The notes below the pieces were generated by a model. That model was not told the DNA's origin, did not search any database, and was given only the letters and a program-made list of their open reading frames with translations. The position numbers and the translations under genes are program-made. Shown piece by piece: positions 11,001 to 26,000 of a stretch of 64,000 bases of DNA. How positions within the stretch are numbered: position 1 is the stretch's first letter; every line of letters begins with the position of its first letter. The stretch covers positions 42,809,998-42,873,997 of the forward strand of contig NC_071391.1 in NCBI RefSeq assembly GCF_022682495.2. Direction: 5' to 3'. This stretch comes from Desmodus rotundus (taxonomy: Eukaryota; Chordata; Mammalia; Chiroptera; Phyllostomidae).

Positions 11001-14000
11001 CTCCTTCAGCACCTGTGCAATATCCCTGTGCATCACTGCCATGACCAATAGGGCACGGAGCAGGCTGGTCTGGCGGACAGAGAGCAGGGGCTGCCCATAA
11101 TGGGAGGCCCTCTGGGCCTGTACGAAATGCACCAGTACCTCCAGCTTGCACACATGTGTAGGGACCATGGCCAGGGTCCTCCCCTCAAGCAGAGCCTCCT
11201 CCATCTCAGCCCGCCATACTACCTCCTCTGCCACCAGCACACACTGCCATGGGAAGGCCTCGACTAAATCTAGCCAGTGGTGGACATATTGTTCCAGAGG
11301 CAACTGGCTTTGCTGGGGCAGCTCCTTGAAGGCCTTGTCCAGGGATGGGGTGAGAGCCAGACGGGCAGCCACACAGCCCTGCAGCATGTGCACCAGTGCC
11401 AAACGCAGACCATTCTCCAGAGAGGCCAGCCACTTGGGGAGATCTGGATGCAGAGGAAGGGGCCGCTGCAGTTTCACCTCCTCCCCACCTGTCCCCAGCA
11501 CCGCAAGTGCCTTCACTTGAGTCTGTAAGCCTGGCCTTGACTCTGGGGCATCCATGTTATCTTCAGTCGGGCTGGACTTGAAGCTCACAGCAAGCACATG
11601 AGGAAAACAGCGTCGTATCCATATCTGGGCCTCACATGGCTCCAGTGGGGCAACCAGTAGGGCCACCAGCTCACTGTCACTGAGGAAGAAGAGGCGGGGG
11701 AAGCGAGCAGAGAGCCCATAGAGCACGCTTTTCAGAGCCATAATGATGCTCTCCAGCTCCACTGAGCCGGCTTGAAGCAGTTGTTGCAGCTGCTGGCCTT
11801 GGAAGTGAGGGCTCCGCTTGGCACTGGGCACTACAAGTGACAGAAGCAGGGGGTCTGCTACAGAGATCTTCATCAGGGTCCGATACTGATCATCCATGGC
11901 CTTGAAACGGGAGTTCTGTGGTGAGGGAGAGGATGAAAGCAAGGTAGACGTGAAAGGGCAGCTCCTCTCCAACTGCGCCCCACTACTCAATAGCCTTTGT
12001 CTACACTGCTTCACCCCCCTTTCCTACCAGGTCAGAACTGGGGAACTGGATCTTCATCTCATGCAGAACTTTATTCAGAAAAATCCACTTTTGCTGGAAA
12101 GTCACCCACACCTCCAGCACGTCACCTGTGTGAGCAGCCAGAGGAACAGTGGAAGGATAGATACTAGGGTTCTAGATTCTGCAAGGGGGTCCAGCCTGCA
12201 ACTGACCCTCAGGTTGCCCCACCCCAAAATATTCTGCTCAGCAGGACCCAGAACACAGGGACCTTGCTTGGAGGATAGAAAACTTTCACTGTGAATAAAG
12301 ACCTAGTCACCGTGGCCCAAGAAATAGCAGTGAAAGAGGTCCTCACTCTGTCTTTCAGAACTTCTCCACCCAACCCCCACCCCTTACCCTATCCCTCCAG
12401 GCCATCCCACTTCAGGTCCCACCAATGAGCCCAGCTAGTGGCCTGTACTCACTCAGGCTATGCAAGGTGGTCACCCAATCCAAAGCTATTTTGTATAGGT
12501 CTCCTGACTTTTGGATGGCCAGAATCTTGAACAACACCTGCAGACTTTCCTGGATGGAATCTTGCAGGCTGTTGCAATCTAAGGAAGAGTGGGCCGCAGC
12601 TGAGCTGAGCTGGCAGTCAGAGGAGGCAGCGGCAGGGGTGCCTGATACCTCAAATACACTGACACAGATCTGAAGCTGTTCTCTAGAAGACCCAAACATT
12701 TTTTTCTTTCACGCAACTGTATGCTCACCAAGAGCTCAAGTGTGTTGAAAAAATTGTTTACGTGAGTTATAATTTCAATTACAGAATTTAATCTAATATT
12801 GTGCTAACCACTGAAATGTGGGTAGCAAAAGAGTTATTGGTTCTATGGAAACTATGAAAGGTTTCAGTAAAGGTGAGTTGATAAAAACATATTAAATTAG
12901 GTAGAGGCCAGCCAATTTTTAAAACTTGGGAAATTATAATAAAAATCTTAAAAAGTTCTGGACTTAGATAACTTCACAAACGTCTTCATGTCACTGCTCA
13001 ACTTTACAGAAAATGAAATTGGAAATGGTAGATAATGCACTAATGCAAGAAAGGATGTGAGAAATTCTATCAGTTGACAGCAAATCAAAGAGAAGTTCTG
13101 TCCTAAGTTAAAAGATTATAAATAAACACACATTTGTATGTTTTAAGCTTAAAAAATCTTATGCATCATATTTTATCATATCCCTATGTAACCAACTTCT
13201 TAAATTTGCCAGTTGGGTTTCAATTGTGTTGGAAAGAGAATTTCTCCTCTACTGGCAATTCCCGAACTATACCATCTCGAGTCCATGTCCTTCTCCTCTT
13301 GCAAGTTTAGAAAACTCCTCCTTCAAAGGTCAGCAAGAAGCCTCTCCCTAAGGGAAGGGAAGATTTTTCTGGCTCTCTCTGGTCCTTTGAAGCTGTCTGC
13401 TTTCTGACATTCACCTGCCCACAGCTAGGTGCGCCACCATGCACTTATCTCTAGTCTATTGTTTCTCTCCCTGGAATGGGGGCTCGTAAAGGACAGGATT
13501 TCTGCCTGTAAATCTCAGGGTCTCCTGTGCTTAGCTCAGAGGAGGTAGGTAAGTTTAAAGAGGGAACAAAAAAGGAATGAATGAGGGAGTCAAAAGATCA
13601 GACACCAGGGTACAATCTAGAGGACAGAGCAATGAAAGGTGGGGAGACATGACTGTGAGGAATTTCTTAATACACCCAGAAGGGAAGGACCTTTGGTAAA
13701 GAGGCCAGGCATTGGGTGGGAGTGAGGGGGTGGGGACTCCCAAGACTAGCGCTGAATGGGAGCTATGTGAAAGACATTGTCTCAGAAAAGAATGATGTCT
13801 CAGGATGTCCAGCAAGGATGGGAACCTGGCTAGAGAAGCCATATCTGGCAGGGCTTGGTGGATGTGGCAGATGAACATGGCCCCCTACAAGGGACTTTCA
13901 CTGGGCCACAAGGGCTGGTCTTACCTGAAAGGATGAAGGTGCCACTATCCTTGGCCACTATATCCCTGTGGGGGTTGCGGAGCATTTGTCTCTTAGAGCG

Positions 14001-17000
14001 CTCCAAGGCTGGGGGCTCGTAGGGCACATACAAGATGAAGTTGAGCAGTCGCAGCTGGCGCACTTCCCACACCCGCTGCAGCTGCTGCAAGGTCTCTTGA
14101 GCACGCATTTGTTCATTTTCATTCCGCCAGATCTGGAACAGTGGGGTCTCAGGAACCAGGACTGGGCAATGGCTCAGGGGAAAACACTGGAGCTGGGACT
14201 CAAGGGCCAGGTCTCAGTGGAGTAGAGGCCTCAGAGACAGAGAATGGGACCATCAGGCCTCAAAGACAGGCCATCAGCAGCATACTTTGATCTGCTGCCC
14301 TGAAACCCCCTATTTTGCAAGGCCCCAGCTGAGCAGACAGTACCTCAGTCAGCTCCTGTTCTTTTGGGGCAGGGTAAGTGTTGGGGGTCATCTGCTATCC
14401 TGTATGCCCACAACTTTGGGGCTGCCACCCACTTTCCCCTGGTTGGGTCTGGGTGCACACTCTCAGTTGCAGAGAATCAGAAACGACCCCTCAGACCCCC
14501 ACATGCTCCAGGCAGACCAGCAATCTCAACCCCACTGTCCACCCACCCACAAACCAATATCTACTACCCACTTGTCTCGAGAGGCTGGTGAGCCTTAACT
14601 GGCTCTGTTAGAGCTTAGCAAACAGGACCTGGAACCACCTCCCTCCCTCCAGTGGGCCCTACCTGATTGATTCGATCTGCAAACTCCAGCAGTGGACAAG
14701 TGAGCAGCTGGCCCAGTGTCAGGAGTTCTACATTGAGATTGCCCAACCCTAAGGCTGGAGGTAGAAGGGACAATAAGTCAGAGCAACAACAGTATATGGC
14801 AGATCTGGGACCCAGCCCAGCCCAGCCCAGCTCTCAGAGGGCAGATCTCAGAGTACAATATAGAGCCAAGAACCCCAAACCTAAGGTCCAGAGCGCAGTG
14901 CAGAGCCCAGAGCTTAGACACCCGCCTGAGCCAGCTTAGCAAGGAGGACCCTCATGGTAGTGTGAGGGTTATGATACTTTGGGGCAGGCAGGGAGCAGCC
15001 CAGGGAGGGAAGGTGTTTCCAACAAGAGTGGCGGGGAACTGAGTTGTTACATTGTTCTAACCCCCATGTCCTTCCCTTCCCCTCCCCTCTGACTCTACTT
15101 AAACATACCTCGAAGGAGGGCTTGGAAGTTGAGGCTCTGCATCTGGAGGCTGCTCAGCTTGGTAAGCAAGGGCAGGTAGCTGCAGAAGTCCTCCAGGATG
15201 CACGTGGAGCACTGCAGAACTGGGCTATGCAGCCCCAGAGTGGCTCTCAACCGGGCCGCCTCTGCCAGCCAGCCATCTGTCTTCTCCTGGGCCATAGGCA
15301 GGCTGAACTGTAGGGAGAAGGGCTCATTGTCAGCTGGAGACTCTTCCCCACCACCCTCTTACAGACTCTCCATTCCCAGGCAGGAGCTTCAAGGAAGGGT
15401 GTCAGCACCTTGACAAAAACCATGCACTTCCATTCATTGATGGTCTCAGAGATGACTCGGTACAGGTGCCAGATACTCTGCTGCTGCACAATAGGGTGGG
15501 TCCCACAGACTGGCAAGGGCACAGGACTCTCATCCCCTGTGGGACAGGGCTGGATGAGGCCTGGGCTATGTTTGGGGCAGGAGCATGATGGGGACTGGTC
15601 AGTGAAGAGCCCATAATGACAGAGGAGAGGGCCCAAAAGTTCAGCAGAACAGCAGAGGTGGGGACAATCCAAGGGATGGTTTTTCCAAGGATAGAATATC
15701 TGGGAAAATGCAATGGCAGTAAAAGGAAGCGTTCCTCTTCCATTAGTCTCCGACTCATTCACTCCACTCAGGGCATGGCGGGCTCTTTACTATTGCTCGG
15801 ATACAACCAGGCACACTCCCTCCTGCCGAGGGTCTCTGACTGACAGTTCATTCTGGCACACTCTTCCCTCAGAGAGCCACATGGCTCACTCCCTCAACAA
15901 ATTCAAGTCCTTGCTCAAACCTCACTGTTGTAATGAGGCCCCTGCAGCCCACTCCTTTAAGAACATTGCCCATAGCCTTCCTTATTATTAGTGTGGATAA
16001 TAAGTTCCTGTTTTTCCAATAGTTTACTTTACTTTGGTGCTCAAACTATCCTGCATCTGTCCAGCTGGTGTCCCTTCTGTGTCTTTGTGATATGCTCCCG
16101 TCACTTGTTGAAAGAAGTTAACATTTCCTTACTTTATGGCTTAAAAGATATTCCAGGCTCATCTTGTACCTACCCTGCCACAGCCCCGGAGTCATCTGTT
16201 CTCTGAGGGGCCCTGGTTTCTTTCAATGGGAATGATATTAGAAACTAAGATCTGGGCACAATGCGGTTCCTTGTTAGCATGGACATACACTTATACCCAT
16301 ATACAGGTGCACATAAACACACACACACATACAACGTGTGTATGTATGTCTTAAAATGCAATGGGAATTATAGAGTAGATACCATAGGCAATGGAAGCTT
16401 ATAAGACGAACTCATAATAGTTCCCCCAGAACTTACAGAATAAAGAAATGAATGATGATGAAAAAGATGAAATGGAGGAGAGTTCCAGAAAATTCACTCA
16501 ACAAATACAAATTCTGGGAGGAGACCAGAATAAATATAAGAACCATTATTAAATAATCAATAAACATATTACCTACAAAGGACAAATCAGATTATCAGAT
16601 CGATATCAGATTTGTCCACAATGCTACATGTCAGGAAACAGCAATGTGACATCTGAGTTTGAAGAAAACTTCAGAACTCAATACTTAGCCAAGCTGTGAT
16701 ATAAGGACCTTAGAAAGGCATACTCAGCATAGGAACTTAGAACTATTCTAATAACTCTAATTTCCTTCAAAGAAAAAATGAATTTAACCAAGCAAAGAAT
16801 TTAAAAAAATGGAAAGATATGGTATTTTATAAAATGGTAATATGTAAACAAAACCAGGAATTCTTAGATATCAAAATAATTGTTAACACGGTTATAAAAC
16901 AAAGCAAATGTCAATAGTAATGAGTAAAAGATGCACAATGAAAAATAAAGAGTAGTATTAATAATCTGGATCTAAGACCCTAGATTATTTTAACAGAACC

Positions 17001-20000
17001 TGGGAGTTTGGTGAGGAGACAGGGGTGGAAGAAGGAAGTAAAAGCACTTCTGTGGGGCTTCTGGGCCTGGTGCCACAGGGCCTGAGTCCGCTACTCTGCT
17101 TTTTCACAAACATCTCCAAACCTAGCAGGAAGGGTCAAAGATCTGTGGTCCATGTCAGAGTATGGGATGAAGGGTCTCCCGATACTTAGCCAGAGAAAAC
17201 GTCCCTTGCTGGAGTATGGTCCCAGTGTGCAACACCTCACATTTGGCCTAATAGCCCTGGGACTGAGGATGCTGGTGGGCAGAGGTGGTAACGGTATAGC
17301 TGGCCAACAAGCAACTCAAACAGATATGAGTGACTGATAGAAGTGACTGTATATGAGGGGGAAAAAGAACTTGAGCCTACAAAGTGCTTTATGTGCAGAA
17401 GGGAACAAGCTGCACCATTGCACAGGACGGCTGAGACCAATAGTTCTGGTCTCCTGTGGACCAGCGAGGCCCAGGGCAGCTGCCTCTACACCACACTGGC
17501 TGGAAGCAGTGGCTATGGAGTATGAAGACCTACGATTACCGATTACCAGGGACCTGCTTCCTCTTTCAGGCTGGGTTGAATAGGGCTACACAAAGACTCA
17601 GTACTACAATAAGGACGCCTTTACATTCTCCTGCACAGGCTTTTGGCCCCCTGACCCCGTCACACTCTCATGGAACATTCACCTGTTTGTCTTCCCTCCC
17701 AGACTGCGAGTTCCCTGTCTCCCCACTCTGAACACAGAACTATCAGCAATGTATGAAGATTTTGCCCTGCAATTTTCAGATATAAAAGAGACTAATGAAG
17801 GTATGAGATTCCTGAAACTTGCTTAGGGTCACATAGGACACAAGACCCTGGGTCCAAACCCTTATCCCAGTTGGAGGGTCTTTCACAGGGTGGGAGCGCA
17901 GGGGGTAGGGACCCTCAGTACCAGTGAAGGTGGCATAGGCATGGTGCAGTTCACTGAGGTAGCTGGCTGTGCCCTGGAACTGACGCTCCAGGGAGATGAG
18001 CTGGCTCTCGATTCTCTTCTGCTCTTGTGCAGGGTCCATGAAGGGGCCGGACAGGGCCTTGTCAATCAGGCCTTCCAGCTCTGCCAGTGCTGCCGCCATC
18101 AGCTGCTGCAGCTTGGGCACGATGGTATGTTGCTTGCTGAGCAGGAACTCTGAGGCCTGGCTTCTCTCAAACTGAAATGCCTCCCACATATCCAGAAGCT
18201 GTGGGGGCAAGTGGAGGGCAGTCAAGTCCGTGTGGTTGTAGGGGAAGGGGACCGGGAGGGATGGGTGACTCCCTGAACCGCCTTCTCACCGAGATGTCCA
18301 GTGCCTCATTTTCAGCACTGAAGAGGTTGAAGTAGCTGCGGATGAGTTCATGGAGTGACCGTATGTATTCCACTTGCTCCTCCAGCCTGCTGTACTGCTC
18401 ATTGGCCTCGTTCAGCTGCAGGGGCCACAGCATGAGACCAGCACCCCCACAGCAACCCTGTGCGCTGCTTTGGGCCCATCCCTGAGGGGCATTCCTACCT
18501 TCTGGAGGCTCCAGACTCTAGCAGCGGCCTTTTAACCCACTGGCCACAAGGGCCATCTGAGATCACACCCCCATCTGACCCAGATCTCTCTGAAGACAGC
18601 CAGTTCCTCCCCCACCAAATCCCTGTCTGACTGTCACACAGAGCAGAACTTTGTCTCTGAAAGCAGGACTGTGTCTCTCTCATCACACCAGGGCCTCCCA
18701 CTGCCCTGAGGAAACTGAGCCAGGTAAACAAGGCGAGAATTAGCAAGAGCAGGTCACGCATGTGGGCACAGTCTAAGAGCATCAAGCCCCACTGGGAGCT
18801 GAGCTGAGACTTGCAGAGGATGTGATAAGCATTTGAGCAGGATGGGCCCTGGGGAGGCTGGAAGGAAGGAGTGGGAGAGCCCACCTTCTGGGAGCACCGG
18901 GCAATGGCATGAATGTCTGAGTTGATGGTTTGGAAGACCTCGATGAAATCTGTGAGCTCTTTCATTAGCTGCTGGCTGCGGCTCCAGCACTCACTCTGTA
19001 CCTGTGCAAGAATGTCCTTCCTGATGCTCTCCAGCTTGGATTCTGAGGACCGGAGAGGGCTGGGTGTTAAGGGGTGCACAAAAAAGAAGCAAAGCTAGGC
19101 AAGTGTTGTGGGCCCAGAGCGGGAGCAGGAAAGGGACACCAGACCCTGGACTCATTCCCTCACTCACTGAACACTTACTGGACACTCACTAGACACTAAC
19201 CAGACCCCTGCCCAGTGTCCAACCAGCTGCTATATACTGAGGCCTGTGTTGGGCACTGGTAGACAAGAGTGAGGGAGGAAGTGAGACAGAGGGGGTTCTA
19301 CCCTCAGAAACTTACAGTATAGTGGCAGAGACAGATATATAAACATATAATCCAAAAGCAGTGTGTTAAGTGCCCAGGAGATCTCAACCAGGCATAGTAA
19401 AAGGAGAGGAGGCTGGAAAAAGCCTCCTCAGAGAGGGGAACCCTGGAGCTGAATGTGCTGAGTAGTTAATGCTCCAAAGGGCAAAGGCACAGCACATAGG
19501 TGAAATGGCATGTGCAAAGGCATGGGGGGGATGTGCTCATAAGTAGCAGAATGCCCTACCAGAGATGAAAGTTTTCTGTTTAGGAGATCTTACTGCTTCT
19601 GCTCTTGTAGAAGAGGCACCAAGAAGAGTGTGTAATCTGCCTTTTATTTTTAAGGGTTAAAGGAAAGATGTGGGGCTAGGAGATAATCATGGAAGATGCC
19701 TTTGGTGATATGATCAGCTCCACTGTCTCTGAGGGCAGGAATAATACCAATATGGGACCTCATCAAATCTAAGATACTGATGATCAAGAGGCACCATTAT
19801 TTTAGATACCATTAAGAAAGAAACTAAACTCTAATGTGCCATCAATCGTAATACACCTCTGAACTTCAGAGATGTTACTGCACAGAGAAAGCAAAATGCA
19901 ATACAGAAACACAGTATAATGTGTACCATGAAACAGAGTATAAAGTAATCACTTCGTGCCAGATACAATGTCGACTGCTTTACCTGTGTTAACCCATCTA

Positions 20001-23000
20001 ATCTTCACAAAAACCCTTTGAGGTAGATACTATTATTGTCCCTATTTTACAGATAAGCAAACTGAGGCTCAGAGAAGTTAAGTAACTTTATCAACATCAC
20101 ACAGTGATAGAATAAGGATTCAAACTCAGGCAGCTTGGCTCCACTCTGTTATATTTTACATTTTGATGGGTGAGAAGTAAGTGACCTTATCCCCTATGAG
20201 CATCTCTTCCTCTGGAGAGTGGGATAACGAATTTCAGGGGCACAATATTGAGACCTACTGGGTTATGGCTCCTACGGAGTTTTGGAGGATATAACCAAGA
20301 GGATTGGGCACCAAGAACTGAGACTGAGAAAACTAAGAGAGAGGGAACTTATCGAGGGGTTCTGTTCACACAAGGCTGAACAGAACACAATGATGCAAAC
20401 TTACCCTTTTTCAAACTATCTCGCTGGCCTATGATAGTAGCTAGGGTGCTGCTTTTGGAGGAGCAGCATCTGGCAGTAAAGACAGTGAGGAGTTCAACAG
20501 CGACACCATGTGGTATAAAGGAGCAACGGATTGATAAAGTAGATTGGTTCTTAAAGTTAGAAATGGATGGGAAAACAGATTTGAGAGCTATTTAGGAGAG
20601 AGAAGAATGGAAATGATTTGGCGACAGGTTGGATGTGGTGGAGTAGGGAGAGTACAGTGTGAAGGATGAAGTCAAGTTTCTGGTGAGGACAGTTTACTAG
20701 ACTGAGTAATGGTATCATTCACTGTTCAAAGGAGCCCAGTTAGAAGAGGAACTGAGAGGATAAGAAGATTAAATTAGGTCATTAAGAAGGATGAGAGCAG
20801 ACAGAAAGGGAGAAGGTGACAGACAAAATTAAGCGCCTACTGCATGCCATCCTCAATGCTGGGAGCATTGCAAATAATCTCTCATTCAGTCGCCGTCGCC
20901 GTGACCCTGCGTGTGACTTCGTTATTTTGTCCACATTACAAATAACACTGAGGCTCAGTGCTCTGAGTGATCTGAGGTCACACACACCAGTGAAAAACAG
21001 AGCCAGGACCCTGAACCTGGTGCTTCTCTCTTCATCTGCTCTTTTTGAAGAAGCCCGTTGGTCCTGGACTAAGGATCAAGAAATCAACAAAGTAGAAAGA
21101 ACACAGGCTTTCCAAGCAACAGTGGAGCAAAGGCTGCCCCAAACAGGATCAGAACAAAAGCAAGCCAGTCAGAGGCCCTCCCTGTTCCTCCCCTGCCAGT
21201 CTGAACCCCCTAACATTTAGGACAGGAGTAGGGACAGAGGGGAGGAGTTTCATGGCCCATAAGATACCTAATGAGGCATGTGCTTCATCTGTTGAAGAAC
21301 AAAGGCAGGAAGGGGCTGGTACTTTCAAACAAACTCAGGCCCCAGTTCCAAGGCCTCCCACCTTCATAAAGAAAGCACAGGTCTGATAGTATCTCATATG
21401 TGCAGGAAATGGACATTAAGATTTTTCTCAGTTACATTTGGTTGAACTACCTCTACACCATAAGAACAGAGAGCGTCAGGTGACAGGAACATGATTCTGA
21501 AGGAGTATGGGGAACAAACAGAGCCAAAACGGATGAAAAGGCTGTCTTTTTCAATGGTCATGTCTACAGTTGCCAAGGGAAGGGCCCTGGGCCCTGGGGC
21601 TCTGGGAAGCTCTACAGGTCCAGTGAGGGGCCTGCACCTAAGGTCCTTGGTGGACATTCCAGGCCCAAGGAGGGCTGTGTGGAGGAGGTTTGGAGGTGGA
21701 AGGGAAGGCGGGAGGATAAGCAGCACTCACCCAAGTCTGCCTTTATATCACGGCAGCTCAGCAGCAGCAGCTTGCCTTTTGTGACCAACTCGGTAGGTAC
21801 ACTGGAGACGCAGTCCTGCCAAACGTTCAGGCGGCTCACCAGCGTCACATAGTTCTTGATAGGACAACCCCTCATCAGCTCCACCTCCTGCGGACCCCAG
21901 GCTTGCAGGAACTCATAAATGCCTGTCATCCAGTGATACTCCCTGCAGAAGTCCTGCACCTCGCACAGCATGTCCTAGGGGCAGACAAGGTGTGTAGGGC
22001 AGAGGTGGGTGACCGTAATGGGAACTGGTAGGCATCATCCCACTTCTTAAGTCTCTGTTTTCACCTTCAGCAGGTCCTGTTGTACAGTCAGTGCCTGCTG
22101 GATTCGAGGGTTGTTATCCAGGTTCTCTTGCAGCTGCTTGTAATCGGGGGGCAAGTACTGACCCCGCAGCCGGTGTCCATGGACCTCTAGAGCTTCAGTA
22201 ATTGTGTGGGACTTCCAGGGCCACACCAATCCTATATTTGGGCCACAGAAGATGTTCACAGCATCGCTGGGCTGGCCCTGGGACTTGGGCCTCAGGGATC
22301 TCATGTTCAAGTCCTCTTCATCTTCATCTAGTGGGACACATGCCATAATTGTTCATCAGTGCCCTCCAGGGCCCACACACCTCCTCTTTCTCTAAAATGT
22401 GTACACACACACACACACACACTCCCTGCTTATGAGTGAGTTTACATGTACATCTATATTACAAACACAGTACCCCAGACCCATGGAGAGAATTTATTAG
22501 TAGTTAGGGTTCAAGTGGAGAGAAGAAAATTTACCTACTATAAAGGAAGGCAATTATAGAATATTAAGTGGGTTGCAACTACATGGAAAAGCTGTAAAAC
22601 TAAAGCACTCTAGCTGCAAGGGGGTCTGGGAAGTGTAGTCTTTAGTGCTCCAGCTTCTGGAGAACAGAGGATGAGGTGGATGCCAGTCCTCAGTATCTGC
22701 CTCAAAGAATATATCCTTGAACCTGACCTCCCCTTAAACTTCTTAGGAACTGGTGAATTGACAATGTCAGTATTTGCATTAAAACTTCATACAAAAGGGG
22801 GAGAAACCATCGAAATGTTTAGAAATTAGATGTTATACCTAATGTTTCAGGCACCTAAACATTAGAGTGTCCCCTGCCCAAAGCTCAGTCCTCAGATATC
22901 TTACCTGTAATTACTTTCTAAATGAGTTCATCCAGATTCACGGTTTTCAATACCATCTATTTGCTTCCAAATTTATCTTTAGCTCACATTTCTCCCCGTA

Positions 23001-26000
23001 TGCCAATCTCATTTAAACAACTGCCTACTGCACATCTCTATCTGGGTGTCTAATAGGTACTTCAGACTGAATAGGGCCAGAAATGACCTCTGACTTCTCC
23101 CTCCCAAAGTTGCTCTTCCTGCAGTCTTCCAACTTCCGCAAGTGGGAACTCCATTCTTCCAGTTGCTCCAGTCAAAAACTTCAAATCATCTTTGACTCTT
23201 CTCTCACACACAACACACCCAGCTATCACAAAATCCCATTGGCTCTACTTTAAAAATATATCCAGAATCCAACCCATTCTCACCATCTCTACAAATGTCT
23301 GCCCCCTCTCCCCAGCCCAAGTCACCATCAAATCTCACTGCCTTATTGTAATACTATTCTACTTTGCCTCCCTACTTCAGCCCTTCCTCTCTCCAAACTT
23401 GCCTGCCCCTTTCCCCTGATTTCGCTTGAGAATGGGATGCTTAAAACTGTAGGTTGTCTTGCAACTATGAGGCAGTAGGCCTGAGGATGAAAAAATATTT
23501 CTTATTGCAGCTTCCCCTATCACACACACCCTTATAAGAGGATTGGCCCTTACCCATAACAAAACCCAGGGAGGAGTGAGGGAAGGATATAAAGAGCCTG
23601 GTACTTGAGGACATTTTTGAGCCTCTGAACCAACCCTGGAAGCACCTACCTTGTGACCTCTTGTTATGTGAGATCATTGTTTTTATTGTTTAGGCCTCTC
23701 TTATGGAGAAGGAAGTACTCAGGTTAGAACTGTTCCACCTACACCCAAGACCTGACTCTATGGCAATGCCATTAGCAGGCTGCATGTGCTTTCCCCTCTC
23801 CTTCCACCCTTCTTCCTACCCCATGCCTGAGTGTCCTTAAATACCTTCAGAGTACAGGGACTCCCTGGGGCTCTTCAGGTCTGCAGATTGCATTTCCTTC
23901 ATGCCAACGTATGGAGGAAGGGCAGAAATGGAAAACGAGTGGTCAGAGCAGGCTGAGAGCTTCTGATTGCAGAAGATAAAATTTGGGAATTCCTATAGCC
24001 AGCCCCCTGCCAAATCCAGAATACCTTCAGAGCAGAAGCCTTGACAAACCGTAGGCCGCCATTTAGAATCTGGATGATGTTTTCAATACAGGGCTCATGA
24101 GACAGCTGGCCACCACTGTCAAAGACCAGCTGTGCTGAGAGAAAGGGATTCTGCCTTGGGGCCTATAAAGAGGGTCAGGAGAGGTTGTGGGGCTAGATGT
24201 CAGTATCTGCTCCCCACCATCTGCCCCTTGACTGCCTGCCCACCTCCACATATGCTACCACCATCTCACTTGCAGGATGTTGGCCACAAAAGAGGTTATC
24301 TCCTCCTCTATGATAGACGCAACACTCTGGCAAATCATGTAGTCCATCAGGCGGGCCAGCTGTCCCAGCTGCAGCAGCCAGGTGTCTGCCTGCTTCAGCT
24401 TCTGCTCCAGATGCTGGCACTGCACTCTCTGAAGGTAGACGGAGCCTCGGCCTGTCCTGATGCTCTTGCAGTTTTTCACTCGCTCCTGCAGGCCCTGTTG
24501 CATTTGATATGTATCCTCGTGAACCTGCAGGCATAGAAATTGGAAAACCCACTGGAGAAATGGGGGTGGAGAGCACACCAGCCACGCACTGGTCTGTGCA
24601 AAACTCTCAGGTGTTGGAGCAGAAACCTAGAAGCTAGATATAAACATGGAGTACTTCTTTTTAGTAGAAATTAGCCCCAGACATCTTTAAGTGCCCAGAG
24701 AAGATGCAAAATGGAGACTATATATTGAGAGGCTACAAAGTGCTAATTTGATAGGTAAGCCTGTCTACTGAAAGCCCCTAGGGTGGAACTCAAATGGAAA
24801 ATTTGTGCGTATATAAATAGAGAGGTCCACATGGCCCAGATTAGACCAAGGAAGGGAAAGACTGGGTAAGCAAGGCCAGCAAGAATTTCAGGATATGGAC
24901 TCTAATCACTGGGCCTGGGTGGTATGGCCACTGACCAGTGTGATACTGCCCATGTGATAACAGAAGCTGTCTCTGTGTACGGACGTAGACTTTCTATTGG
25001 ACGGGTCAGGGCCTGTGAGATAAAAGTCTGGGAGCTTCTTTGTGGGTTCTTATCACATCTGGGAGGGCCCTCAGCCTGCAAAAGCTGCTGACAGTTACCT
25101 CCTCTCTGGGCCTGTCCTGTTGAGGAACAGAGGGGAGACACCAGGACGATATTCTTGGCCAAGTGGACGTTTTGTCCTTGCTGCTCTCCTGTTCTTTTTG
25201 ATGCTCAGTAGAGCTTGTGATTAGAGCTGCCTGGTGTCTGTGAATTGTGTTCTGCTAACCCTGAGCGCAAATCCCAGTCCTCTGAGCCCAGGCACAAAGC
25301 AGCTGGGGCCTGAGCTAGGCACAGCATACACACACGTGCCCTCAGACTTAGCGGGGTGTCCTCTTCGGTGCTCCAGCAGTACTCTCAGCACCGAGTGCTT
25401 CCCATTTCATCACCCCTGGGCCAGTGCGCCATCATTATTAGTTAGTTATGGGACTCATCCAGGACCTCATAAATCCTTTGAGGAGGAGGCCTCTGTCACA
25501 CCTCATTTCATTTAGCTACTGCTGAATTCAGTTCCAGGCACTGATAGTTTGCAGTAAATATTTGTAAGAGGAACAGGCCACATCACATCAAAGGACTCCC
25601 TGAGTGCCAATCAAGATAACACCATACAAACAATAATAATCACTACAACAGAACATTATCAGTAATGCATCATCACTAGGGGCAGTATCTTCAAAGTTCT
25701 GAGGAAAAATTCTAAACCTGGAATTCTGTATCTAGCCACAGTATCCCTGATGTTTGAGGATAAATGCAGGCATTTTTAGATATGAAAACATTCCATAAAT
25801 GTACCATCCATAGATTCTCTCTGAAAAAAAAAAACTACCGCAATAACAATAGCATATTTCTGACAGAGAAAAAACATACAAGAGGATAAAGTGGTCTGAA
25901 GCTTTGATGAGCAAAGAAATTTCTGAAGCATATTGTGAATTCTAAATGTGTAGGTTATAAAACAAAAATGTTCATAAATAACAAAGCAGAATTAAAATTC

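Noticed and set aside
8803..11581. Several plus-strand frames of 120-204 codons
   Set aside because: They lie antisense to the DNHD1 giant exon, a GC-rich coding sequence that readily leaves open complementary frames. None has a family motif.
14813..14830. Short CCCAG tandem repeats
   Set aside because: Only four units; ordinary low-complexity intron sequence.
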